Below are positions 19,164 to 26,331 of a stretch of DNA of 64,000 nucleotides, one piece after another; the first letter of the stretch is position 1, and each line of letters opens with the position of its first letter. The notes under the pieces were generated by a model that worked only from the letters and a program-made list of their open reading frames with translations, ran no database searches and had not been told where the DNA came from. Made by a program: the position numbers and the translations under genes. The DNA is from JABDGV01 sp964577935 (GTDB lineage: Bacteria; Chlamydiota; Chlamydiia; Chlamydiales; FEN-1388). The DNA lies in contig CAZOAJ010000002.1 in assembly GCA_964577935.1 (NCBI GenBank), positions 62,001 through 126,000 on the forward strand, in the 5' to 3' direction.

Positions 19164-20592
19164 GATCTGGTTCATTTTTCTCATTCGGTTGAGACTCATA
19201 GCGTTCATGAATTGGACCTTTTCTAAAGGCTAAAAGAACAACTGCCAGAGCTGATATGGCTATAAACACCTGCGGATTTTGAATCGTTAGAGGTTCAAAG
19301 CCTGTTAAATACCATACAAGGCCCGCAAGAATAGCCCCAAGAATGATATTGCAGAATCGCACCGTGCGCGCAACCTCCGCAAACGATATAAATGATACCA
19401 CTGTGATAAATGAACCTATCACTCGATCGATGCTGATGAGCGATTCAGGAATAACAAATAGATCTGGGATAATCATCAGCCATACACCTAGAAGAGCTGA
19501 AAGAACCAGATTCCAGGGAAGAGAGACCCCTCTTTTTAAACTTGTTACATAAAGTCCAATGATCTCATCATCTTTCTGAGAACTTGTTTCAAGCTCATCA
19601 AGCTCTGTCTCTGTGACTTTATCTCCATGCCAGAAAAGATCGGTAAACGATTCTCCCTCACGAAGACCTGCTTTTAGAAATGAATATGTAGCCCATACCT
19701 CATCAATCGCCATAGCAATCATAGCGAGCATAATAAACGCAGAAGCAAGGCACCAAGAACACCAGGAACCAGCAATGAGCGGGTGAGATAATGCCAAAAT
19801 AATACTTATCAACCCTACTGGGACAACAAAAACACCGAAGAGCGTAACAAACCATGGCATAGTTCTATAACGCTGCTGACCACCAATACATGCCATAAGC
19901 ATTATCAACGAATAAGATACTGCGCCGAGCCCTGCATATGAAATTGGAAATACCTTTGAAAAATTGGAGGTCATGACCGTATAGGTCCCATTTGGGAAGA
20001 GCGGGTCATAGATAGTATGTATGTATCCCAGCTGGAAGGCAGCCATATATCTTGTAAAAATCCATCCAAAAAAAGCTAGTGCCGCAATAGGAAGTCTTTG
20101 AGACCATGCAGACGGGTTATAGGACCATCCTTGAGGCATCCGAATGCTCCCATCAAGAATACCAGGTATGCCTGGAATAACAAGTGAGAAAAGTATCGCC
20201 AACAGGCCGATCACTGTATCATTCATATACTCATAAGAGGTTGGCGCCTTGAAAAGTAATGGATAGAGCTGCATCCAGACACCAACAAGAGATACGGCCC
20301 AAGGAGCCCATACCTTGTTCTTATTCAAGGAGATAAAGCCTAAAGCAATAAGCATGATACCGCTTGCAACATCGCAAATACGTGAAGCCAAATGCTGAGA
20401 GCCAAAAGTGGGGATATTGGAGAGGAGCCAAAGACCTAAAGCTATTATGACAAACTTAGTCCATAAGAACTGGCGATGCCTATTTTCAAGCATCTTTTCA
20501 ATTCGAGACGAATGGTCATATGATGAATGATCATATACAGGCTGATCATATGTATGAGAAGTGTTTATTTGAGGGGTATTCACTAAAAGCAC
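19153..20592 (-). CDS. SPW-VKOR-SPW membrane oxidoreductase
   Basis: A 479-aa membrane protein with about ten hydrophobic segments. The centre is a vitamin K epoxide reductase (VKOR) domain: YAGLGAVSYSLIML, then the redox-active CxxC in AGSWCSWCLASAF (residues ~277-281). It would re-oxidise DsbA-like thiol oxidases in the periplasm by passing electrons to quinone. It is flanked on both sides by SPW-type segments (ALGLWLLSN, VGVWMQLYP; LLGVWLMIIP), as seen in some bacterial VKORs. The N-terminal cytoplasmic tail has a threefold 5-residue repeat around YDQPV-YDHSS-YDHSS. Convergent with cmk. Confidence 0.8.
   Translation of the reverse strand: MLLVNTPQINTSHTYDQPVYDHSSYDHSSRIEKMLENRHRQFLWTKFVIIALGLWLLSNIPTFGSQHLASRICDVASGIMLIALGFISLNKNKVWAPWAVSLVGVWMQLYPLLFKAPTSYEYMNDTVIGLLAILFSLVIPGIPGILDGSIRMPQGWSYNPSAWSQRLPIAALAFFGWIFTRYMAAFQLGYIHTIYDPLFPNGTYTVMTSNFSKVFPISYAGLGAVSYSLIMLMACIGGQQRYRTMPWFVTLFGVFVVPVGLISIILALSHPLIAGSWCSWCLASAFIMLAMIAMAIDEVWATYSFLKAGLREGESFTDLFWHGDKVTETELDELETSSQKDDEIIGLYVTSLKRGVSLPWNLVLSALLGVWLMIIPDLFVIPESLISIDRVIGSFITVVSFISFAEVARTVRFCNIILGAILAGLVWYLTGFEPLTIQNPQVFIAISALAVVLLAFRKGPIHERYESQPNEKNEPDPKY
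20508..20552. repeat. Three 15-bp tandem repeats in the 5' coding end of the VKOR gene
   Basis: Units ACGAATGGTCATATG (20508-20522), ATGAATGATCATATA (20523-20537) and CAGGCTGATCATATG (20538-20552) share an ATG/CTG-A/GTCATAT core. They encode the YDQPV/YDHSS/YDHSS residues. The period is 15 bp, so the frame is kept. Confidence 0.85.
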
Positions 20593-20700
20593 CTCATATT
20601 TGAATACCCCAATTAACCATTCAAAGAAATTCTATGCAATAGAGGAAGCGGCCTTTAGTGGTTGCCTTTCATCCCTACCTCTTGCTTTTTCTTTGTACTG

Positions 20701-22149
20701 CTACCATTCAACATGAAAGAACTTGCCTCGGGGCGCATCAAGTCGTTCAAAGGTGTGTGCTCCAAAGAAATCCCTTTGCGCCTGTATCAAATTCGTAGGA
20801 AGGCGTGACGAGCGATATCCATCAAATGACGCCAAAGCCGCACTCATACATGGGATAGGAATTCCTGAAAGAGCCCCTTGAGATACAACAAATCTCCATG
20901 ATGGCAATGAGTTTGTAAGTTCTTGAGAAAAGTAGGGGGATATGATGAGAGATGTAAGATGAGGGTTCTTTTCAAAAGCCTCTTTGATCTTATTCAAGAA
21001 AACACTTCGGATGATACAGCCATTACGCCACATCAAGGCAATCGAGCCCATATTGAGTTTCCATCCAAACTCTTTCTCAGCTTCTCTCATGAGCTGAAAT
21101 CCCTGTGCATAGCTCATAATCTTAGAAGCGTAAAGTGCATCGCCAACTTGAGAAATAACCTGCTCTTTTGATCCTTTTATAGAGAGAACTGAATTTCCCA
21201 AAATTTTTGCAGCCTCTTGGCGTTCAGCATAAAGAGCAGAAAGACATCTTGCGAAAACAGCTTCCGAAATAAGAGTTAAAGGCATTCCAAGCTCAAGAGC
21301 ACAGACAGAAGTCCATTTTCCGGTTCCCTTTTGACCTGCGATATCCAAGATTTTATCGACAAGAGGCTTGCCATCTGCATCATTCTTTGTGAAGATCTTG
21401 CTTGTAATTTCAATGAGGTAGCTTTTTAAAGGTCCTTCATTCCACTTTGAAAATACTTGAGCTAGCTCTTGGACAGGCATTTGCAATCCCCGATTCAAGA
21501 GATCATAGCTCTCAGCAATAAGCTGCATATCGCCATATTCGATTCCATTATGAACCATCTTCACAAAATGACCTGCTCCATCAGGGCCTACCCAATCACA
21601 GCAAGGTTCGCCATTATCAGCTTTAGCCGCAATAGCCTGAAATATGTCTTTTACATGGGGCCATGCAGCTTCATTTCCTCCAGGCATAATGGACGGGCCG
21701 TGACGGGCTCCCTCTTCTCCGCCAGAAACTCCAACACCTAAAAATAAGATCCCCTTATCTGCAAGCTCTTGAACTCGTCGTTTGGTATCGACATAATGGC
21801 TGTTGCCACCATCGATGATGATATCGCCCGCCTCAAGATATGGGAGGCATTGTGCTATCAAATCATCAACAGGAGCTCCTGCTTTTACCATGAAGAGAAC
21901 TCGGCGCGGCCTCTTGAGCATCTTAAAAAATTCTTCGAAGGAGTGAGCGCCTAAAATACCGCTTCCATGTCCCGCACCTTCTAGAAATTCATCTACTTTT
22001 GAAACCGTTCGATTAAAAACAACGGTTTGAAACCCTTTCTCTTGAATGTTGAGCACCAAGTTCTGTCCCATGACAGCAAGTCCAATAAGACCTAAGTCTG
22101 CGACTGCAGTACCTTTGGGGGCAGCAATACTATTTGCCATGTGAACCAC
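20701..22149 (-). CDS. gnd: 6-phosphogluconate dehydrogenase, decarboxylating
   Basis: Gnd oxidises 6-phosphogluconate to ribulose 5-phosphate with NADPH production in the pentose phosphate pathway. The 482-aa protein has the Rossmann start DLGLIGLAVMGQNL, FLGVGVSGGEEGARHGPSIMPGG, the catalytic Lys/His region HFVKMVHNGIEYGDM and the family signature ILDIAGQKGTGKWT. The length is standard. Starts at 22149 (MVHMANS) or 22140 are equally plausible. Confidence 0.98.
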   Translation of the reverse strand: MVHMANSIAAPKGTAVADLGLIGLAVMGQNLVLNIQEKGFQTVVFNRTVSKVDEFLEGAGHGSGILGAHSFEEFFKMLKRPRRVLFMVKAGAPVDDLIAQCLPYLEAGDIIIDGGNSHYVDTKRRVQELADKGILFLGVGVSGGEEGARHGPSIMPGGNEAAWPHVKDIFQAIAAKADNGEPCCDWVGPDGAGHFVKMVHNGIEYGDMQLIAESYDLLNRGLQMPVQELAQVFSKWNEGPLKSYLIEITSKIFTKNDADGKPLVDKILDIAGQKGTGKWTSVCALELGMPLTLISEAVFARCLSALYAERQEAAKILGNSVLSIKGSKEQVISQVGDALYASKIMSYAQGFQLMREAEKEFGWKLNMGSIALMWRNGCIIRSVFLNKIKEAFEKNPHLTSLIISPYFSQELTNSLPSWRFVVSQGALSGIPIPCMSAALASFDGYRSSRLPTNLIQAQRDFFGAHTFERLDAPRGKFFHVEW

Positions 22150-22222
22150 CTCATTTCATGTAAATCTTGTCATTACATCCGACTATACAGTATTTTGAAC
22201 TTTTTGCTCTTCTTTCAGCGAA

Positions 22223-22417
22223 GAGGGTGGTTAAAAGTTGTACTCTCTGAGAATCTATGGCGCGACTGATGGATTCATATCTATACTCCTCATCGAAGAG
22301 TACTACAAGATATGCGAAGATACTCTCAGATTACTTCGAAAGCCGATGGAGCAATGCAGAATTGAAGGAATCTGCATGAAAGAGCACAACTTTTAATCGC
22401 ACATCCTCATTTTTTTA
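22223..22417 (+). ncRNA. Candidate structured small RNA (~190 nt), possibly 6S-like
   Basis: The gene-free gap between gnd and the C2H2 gene folds well on the plus strand. P1 closes the molecule: 22223-22229 (GAGGGTG) with 22402-22408 (CATCCTC), then 22231-22246 with 22381-22396 (16 pairs, one A-C mismatch). P2: TCTGAGA 22246-22252 with TCTCAGA 22324-22330, continued by ATCT/AGAT. P3: CATATCT 22276-22282 with AGATATG 22308-22314, capped by TACTC/GAGTA. P4: ATGCAGA 22354-22360 with TCTGCAT 22371-22377. Seven T residues follow at 22410-22416, like an intrinsic terminator. The size and long closing stem recall 6S RNA, but I see no diagnostic 6S sequence. A miniature inverted-repeat element is the alternative. 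Confidence 0.55.
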
Positions 22418-22516
22418 TAAAATTTACATTTGGCTTTTATTTAATTTTTAATTTATATCTTCCGCCGAGTGTTTTTTAAAAAACCAAATTTAACCACATT
22501 ATCAGAGACTGCTCAC

Positions 22517-22840
22517 ATGAATTTAAAAAATAAAGCCCTTGCATTACTAATGACGATCGCTGCTGTTATTCCCTGCTCAATAAAAGCACATAGCACATGT
22601 GATCAAGTTCAAAAAATCTATGTCAATCCAAGTCAAATTTCCATTAAAGACGAATGCATCTTAGTGCAATTACCAGAAGGTCTTTTTGGAACTATGATTC
22701 TTAAGAAGGATACTGAGGGGTATTATGTGTGTCCAGATGATCTACTATTAGCCAAGGTTGAAGCCTGGCACTGTTACAAATGTAATTATGTCGCAACTTC
22801 TTCGGCTGCATTAAACAGACACATGCGAATAATGCATTGA
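22517..22840 (+). CDS. Small exported protein with C-terminal C2H2 zinc-finger motif
   Basis: A 107-aa protein from ATG 22517 (an in-frame upstream ATG-like start at 22469 would bury the signal peptide). The N-terminus NLKNKALALLMTIAAVIPCSIKA is a convincing Sec signal peptide. The mature part has a short beta domain (IYVNPSQISIKDECILVQLPEG) and ends with CYKCNYVATSSAALNRHMRIMH, a C-x2-C-x12-H-x4-H spacing that matches eukaryote-type C2H2 fingers. The beta domain resembles that of the gene at 61601-61915. A terminator hairpin follows immediately. Function unknown; an exported finger protein is unusual. Confidence 0.65.
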   Translation: MNLKNKALALLMTIAAVIPCSIKAHSTCDQVQKIYVNPSQISIKDECILVQLPEGLFGTMILKKDTEGYYVCPDDLLLAKVEAWHCYKCNYVATSSAALNRHMRIMH

Positions 22841-22853
22841 GTCTGCAAACCAA

Positions 22854-22888
22854 AAACAAGGCGGGGAATACCCCCTCCTTGTTTGTTA
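22854..22888 (+). terminator. Rho-independent terminator after the C2H2 gene
   Basis: AAACAAGG (22854-22861) pairs with CCTTGTTT (22877-22884), with an inner GGGG-AATA-CCCC hairpin, followed by a short T-containing tail (GTTATT). Confidence 0.8.
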
Positions 22889-22903
22889 TTCAGTTTGGAT
22901 CAA

Positions 22904-23770
22904 ATGTTACAAAAAAACTTTTTTATTATTATTGCTTGTTTTGCTGTTTATTGCAGTGGTGTCTACTCTACAGACTCAATCCATCAGAAAACATCATTTC
23001 TTGAATCGATCCCATCTCAAGACAGAGATTTTTTTCTTAGACATTTTCGAACTTTGCTTCGTTCTGAATGTGGGTTTACGTTAATTGGAGAAAAGCCTCT
23101 ATCAAGTATTGACTTAGCCGAATACGAGCTTATTATCGATGACCGTAATGCTCAAAAATTCCTTTATTACCTTCAAAAACTCTTTGCTAATTCCTCCCGT
23201 TTTACTTTGAGAACTACTCACGTTGAAGATTCACTATTCGGTGGTTTTTTGATCGATAGAACAGCTTTCTTAAGGCTACATGAAAACCCAGAGTCCGACC
23301 TTGTTTTTGAGACTATTAGGATTGGAAAGCTTTTGGGATTCGGAGAAGAAAATTCATATTTTTATATGCGTCGTAACGCTCTCGGCAAATTTTTGTGCAA
23401 AGTCCCTTTTGTCTGGCTTGTGCCAATGGCTCCTAAATACCTTACCACACAACTCTATCAAGCAGCGCTCTTGCAATTTAATAGCATACAAATTCCTTAT
23501 AAGAAACACGAACACCTTACAGTAACCCATCCTTTCAGCTCCCTAGAGGAAGAGTGGAAGTGGATTATTGAAAATGAAAACCCTATTACTGAGTGGGATG
23601 TGCCTCCAATGTGGATTCGATATCCACGTTATATCAGTAAGAAAGGCCCCGAATCTGATGCGCTATTCAAGCATTATACCAAGGCAGCCAATCAGCTTGG
23701 GAAGATTTTGTCCGACGAACACTGGTTTGATCTTGTTCTAGAACTCATACATGATGACGAAGCAAAATAA
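22904..23770 (+). CDS. Exported hypothetical protein of a local paralogous family
   Basis: A 288-aa protein starting at ATG 22904; a TTG at 22883 lies inside the upstream terminator and is unlikely. The first ~20 residues are hydrophobic (FFIIIACFAVYCSGVYS), a signal peptide or anchor. The pattern CGFTLIGEKPLSS (residues ~51-63) and LLGFGEENS (~142-150) recur in the gene at 60498-61484 (FGYTLMGVKPVSF, LLGFGTQNS), so the two are paralogues of a family I cannot name. No catalytic motif is visible. Confidence 0.65.
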   Translation: MLQKNFFIIIACFAVYCSGVYSTDSIHQKTSFLESIPSQDRDFFLRHFRTLLRSECGFTLIGEKPLSSIDLAEYELIIDDRNAQKFLYYLQKLFANSSRFTLRTTHVEDSLFGGFLIDRTAFLRLHENPESDLVFETIRIGKLLGFGEENSYFYMRRNALGKFLCKVPFVWLVPMAPKYLTTQLYQAALLQFNSIQIPYKKHEHLTVTHPFSSLEEEWKWIIENENPITEWDVPPMWIRYPRYISKKGPESDALFKHYTKAANQLGKILSDEHWFDLVLELIHDDEAK

Positions 23771-23918
23771 CCTCTCACTCATAGGTAACATAAATCCATC
23801 ATTCACACGATAGACTTTCAGAGAATACAACATATAATCGCAATCTCAGCGAAGGATCTCTATATCTTTGATTGTCCGAAAGGCATGACACAAGATAGCA
23901 TGGTTCGGAAAGCCTTGA

Positions 23919-23991
23919 GTCCCCGTAGCTCAGAGGATAGAGCGGACGCCTCCTAAGCGTCAGGCCGCGCGTTCAATTCGCGCCGGGGACA
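23919..23991 (+). tRNA. tRNA-Arg (CCT)
   Basis: A complete cloverleaf: acceptor GTCCCCG/CGGGGAC with discriminator A, D arm GCTCAGAGGATAGAGC, anticodon stem GACGC/GCGTC with loop CTCCTAA (anticodon CCT), and T arm with GTTCAATTC. CCA is not encoded. Confidence 0.95.
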
Positions 23992-24004
23992 AATTTCAAA
24001 AATT

Positions 24005-24757
24005 TCACTGCGCATCCGTTTTAAAATACTCATCTATTCCCTGAGCTATTCCAAAGGCAATTTTTTGCATATATGCCTTACTCGATAATCTCTTAAGCTC
24101 TATCGGTGAGGTTAGATACCCCCCCTCAACAAGAATTGCCGGCATTTTGGTTTCGCGAACGACACAAAAGTTGCCGTGACGAACACCTCTAGAAGGACTT
24201 GACGTCGCAAAAGATACCTGATCCAAAACCAATTTGCCTACCCTATGCGAATCTTTTTGCCGAGCATCTGTTTTTCGATTTTTGAAATAATAGACTTCAA
24301 TACCTCGAACATCAGGTTTTGGGCATGCATTAAAGTGAATGCTTACAAAAAGATCAGCTCTTCTCCTCTCAGCAAAGTGGACTCGTTCAAAAAGACCGAC
24401 TGTTTGATCTTGCACCCGAGTCATGACAACGCGATACCCTTTAGCTCGAAGACGAGAAGCAGTCTCTTTCGCTGTATAAAGAGTGAGCTGTTTTTCAATC
24501 AGAAAAGGAGCCATTTTTGACCTAGCACCAGGATCTTCTCCACCATGTCCCGGATCAATCACTATCAATCGAGCCCGAACTTGCTCCGGTTTTGGAATAT
24601 TGATGGAAGGTTCTAGTGGACGATTGGACACATAAGGATTCTGACGCTGAGCAACTCTATTCTTTGACGCTGCGCACGAAAACAAGAAAAAATGCGAACA
24701 GAGGATCAAAAGATAGAGCGAGAAGGATCGATAAGAGGGCACTTCAAAAACCTTCAT
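24005..24757 (-). CDS. amiA: N-acetylmuramoyl-L-alanine amidase lipoprotein
   Basis: An Amidase_3 enzyme that cleaves the amide bond between MurNAc and the peptide stem. The N-terminus is hydrophobic and ends in the lipobox-like LFSCAAS, so it is probably a lipoprotein. Zinc ligands are visible in VIDPGHGGEDPGA, the Glu of FLIEKQLTL and the His of FVSIHFNA; the catalytic Glu is in ILVEGGYLTS. In Chlamydia, AmiA helps peptidoglycan turnover at division. It follows murE with a 1-bp junction, so it is in the same operon. Confidence 0.93.
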   Translation of the reverse strand: MKVFEVPSYRSFSLYLLILCSHFFLFSCAASKNRVAQRQNPYVSNRPLEPSINIPKPEQVRARLIVIDPGHGGEDPGARSKMAPFLIEKQLTLYTAKETASRLRAKGYRVVMTRVQDQTVGLFERVHFAERRRADLFVSIHFNACPKPDVRGIEVYYFKNRKTDARQKDSHRVGKLVLDQVSFATSSPSRGVRHGNFCVVRETKMPAILVEGGYLTSPIELKRLSSKAYMQKIAFGIAQGIDEYFKTDAQ

Positions 24758-26313
24758 TATTTTTTCCTCTCAAGAGTAGCTAAAGATGCAACTTGGCAGT
24801 CATCGAATGGAACGACATGATCTCGAAACTCCTGTTTCTTCTCATGTCCTTTTCCAGCAATTACCACGATATCATCCGAAGTGGCTATTTGAATTGCATA
24901 AGAGATGGCGTCTCTTCGATCAGGTAACACAATATGATTATGAGGAGACTTAAACCCATGACAAATTTGGTCAATGATATCTAAAGGGTTTTCGCTGCGT
25001 GGATTGTCTGACGTTATAATGACAACATCTGCAATCTCTTCTGCCGCTCTTCCCATTTTCGGCCTTTTTTCTCGATCTCGATCACCGCCACAACCAAACA
25101 CAACAATAAGACGGCCTTTTTTTGAGGAAGAGAGTGTTTCTCGCAGGGTATTAAGAACTTTCCGGAGAGCATCTTCTTTGTGGGCATAATCAACGTACAC
25201 TGACAGATTTACATCATTCGGGACTCTTTCAAGACGTCCTGGAGGACCATTAAATGTCCTACAAGCATCTATAGCGTGCTCTATCGAGATCCCGGCCGCA
25301 AGCGTCGCTCCAAGCGCTGCAAGAATATTCTCAATATTGAAGCGTCCAATAAGCGGAATTTGAACTGGATACGATCTTGATTTATAGATAACCTCAAACG
25401 AGGTTCCTTGATTCGTCATCTGAATTTGATGAGCCCGCAGGTCCGCCTCTTGCGTCAGCGAATATGTTATCTTTTCTACCCTCAATCCAGAGGTAATTTT
25501 ATCACACCAAAGATCATCTCTATTTACAACAGCTACTTTAGGCAAGTGCGGCTTTCTTGATATACTCTTGGGCTTGATCCCGGTAAAAAGACGCCCTTTA
25601 GCTTCACAATAAGCATCCATCGTTTGATGATAATCTAGATGTTCATGAGTTAAGTTTGTGAAGACAGCGATATCAAACTCAACCGAGTCCACTCGCCCCT
25701 GAGTGAGCGCATGAGATGACACTTCCATTATGGCGGCATCAGCACTAGCCTTCACCATTTCATGAAGGAGCGAATGAGTAGACGCTAAATCAGGAGTTGT
25801 TCTCGAAGCTTCCACTCTCGTCGGCCCCATGATATACTCAACAGTGCCTATAAGGCCTATATTTTGCCTCTGGTGCTCCAAAATATGGCGAATAGCATAG
25901 GTCGTCGTTGTCTTTCCCGATGTGCCTGTAACTCCAATCATCAAAAGTTTATCGGAGGCCTTTTTGTTGAGGTTATGGCACACATCCCCTTCAATCAATG
26001 TAAGATCTTCAACAACAAGCTGAGGAACTGAAATATTTTGAGTGTAGCATTCGGAAAGAACGGCTACAGCCCCTCTTTCAATAGCTTCAGGAATGTAGAC
26101 ACGTCCATCAAATTTTGAGCCTCGCTTCGCGACAAAAAGATACCCCTTACGAACATCTTTTGAGCTACTTGTAACACCTGTCAGGCATGTATCACTGAGG
26201 TATGTATCATTATCATTTAATCCATAAGCCTTGATCATAGGAAATGCATTGAGAAAATCAGAAATCTTCATGTGCGATGAATCTATATCAAATGAATCGA
26301 TATCTTTTGTCAT
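24757..26313 (-). CDS. murE: UDP-MurNAc-Ala-Glu:meso-diaminopimelate ligase
   Basis: MurE adds the third residue to the peptidoglycan stem peptide. The 518-aa protein has the P-loop GVTGTSGKTTT, the DYAHKEDAL block and the DNPRSE motif that marks the meso-DAP-specific enzymes. The length is slightly above average because of an N-terminal extension encoded by a 15-bp tandem duplication (DIDSF-DIDSS); a start at ATG 26271 (MKISDFL) would give the usual length. It lies between pbp3 and amiA. Confidence 0.96.
   Translation of the reverse strand: MTKDIDSFDIDSSHMKISDFLNAFPMIKAYGLNDNDTYLSDTCLTGVTSSSKDVRKGYLFVAKRGSKFDGRVYIPEAIERGAVAVLSECYTQNISVPQLVVEDLTLIEGDVCHNLNKKASDKLLMIGVTGTSGKTTTTYAIRHILEHQRQNIGLIGTVEYIMGPTRVEASRTTPDLASTHSLLHEMVKASADAAIMEVSSHALTQGRVDSVEFDIAVFTNLTHEHLDYHQTMDAYCEAKGRLFTGIKPKSISRKPHLPKVAVVNRDDLWCDKITSGLRVEKITYSLTQEADLRAHQIQMTNQGTSFEVIYKSRSYPVQIPLIGRFNIENILAALGATLAAGISIEHAIDACRTFNGPPGRLERVPNDVNLSVYVDYAHKEDALRKVLNTLRETLSSSKKGRLIVVFGCGGDRDREKRPKMGRAAEEIADVVIITSDNPRSENPLDIIDQICHGFKSPHNHIVLPDRRDAISYAIQIATSDDIVVIAGKGHEKKQEFRDHVVPFDDCQVASLATLERKK
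26275..26304. repeat. 15-bp tandem duplication in the murE 5' end
   Basis: CGATGAATCTATATC (26275-26289) and AAATGAATCGATATC (26290-26304) are adjacent 15-bp units, 12 of 15 identical, encoding DIDSS and DIDSF near the murE N-terminus. Confidence 0.85.
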
Positions 26314-26331
26314 TCGATCTCTTTGTCCTTA

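Noticed and set aside
22223..22417. SRP RNA, tmRNA or RNase P RNA as identity of the folded RNA
   Set aside because: The conserved SRP loop, the tmRNA tRNA-like ends with encoded tag, and the RNase P core sequences are all missing.
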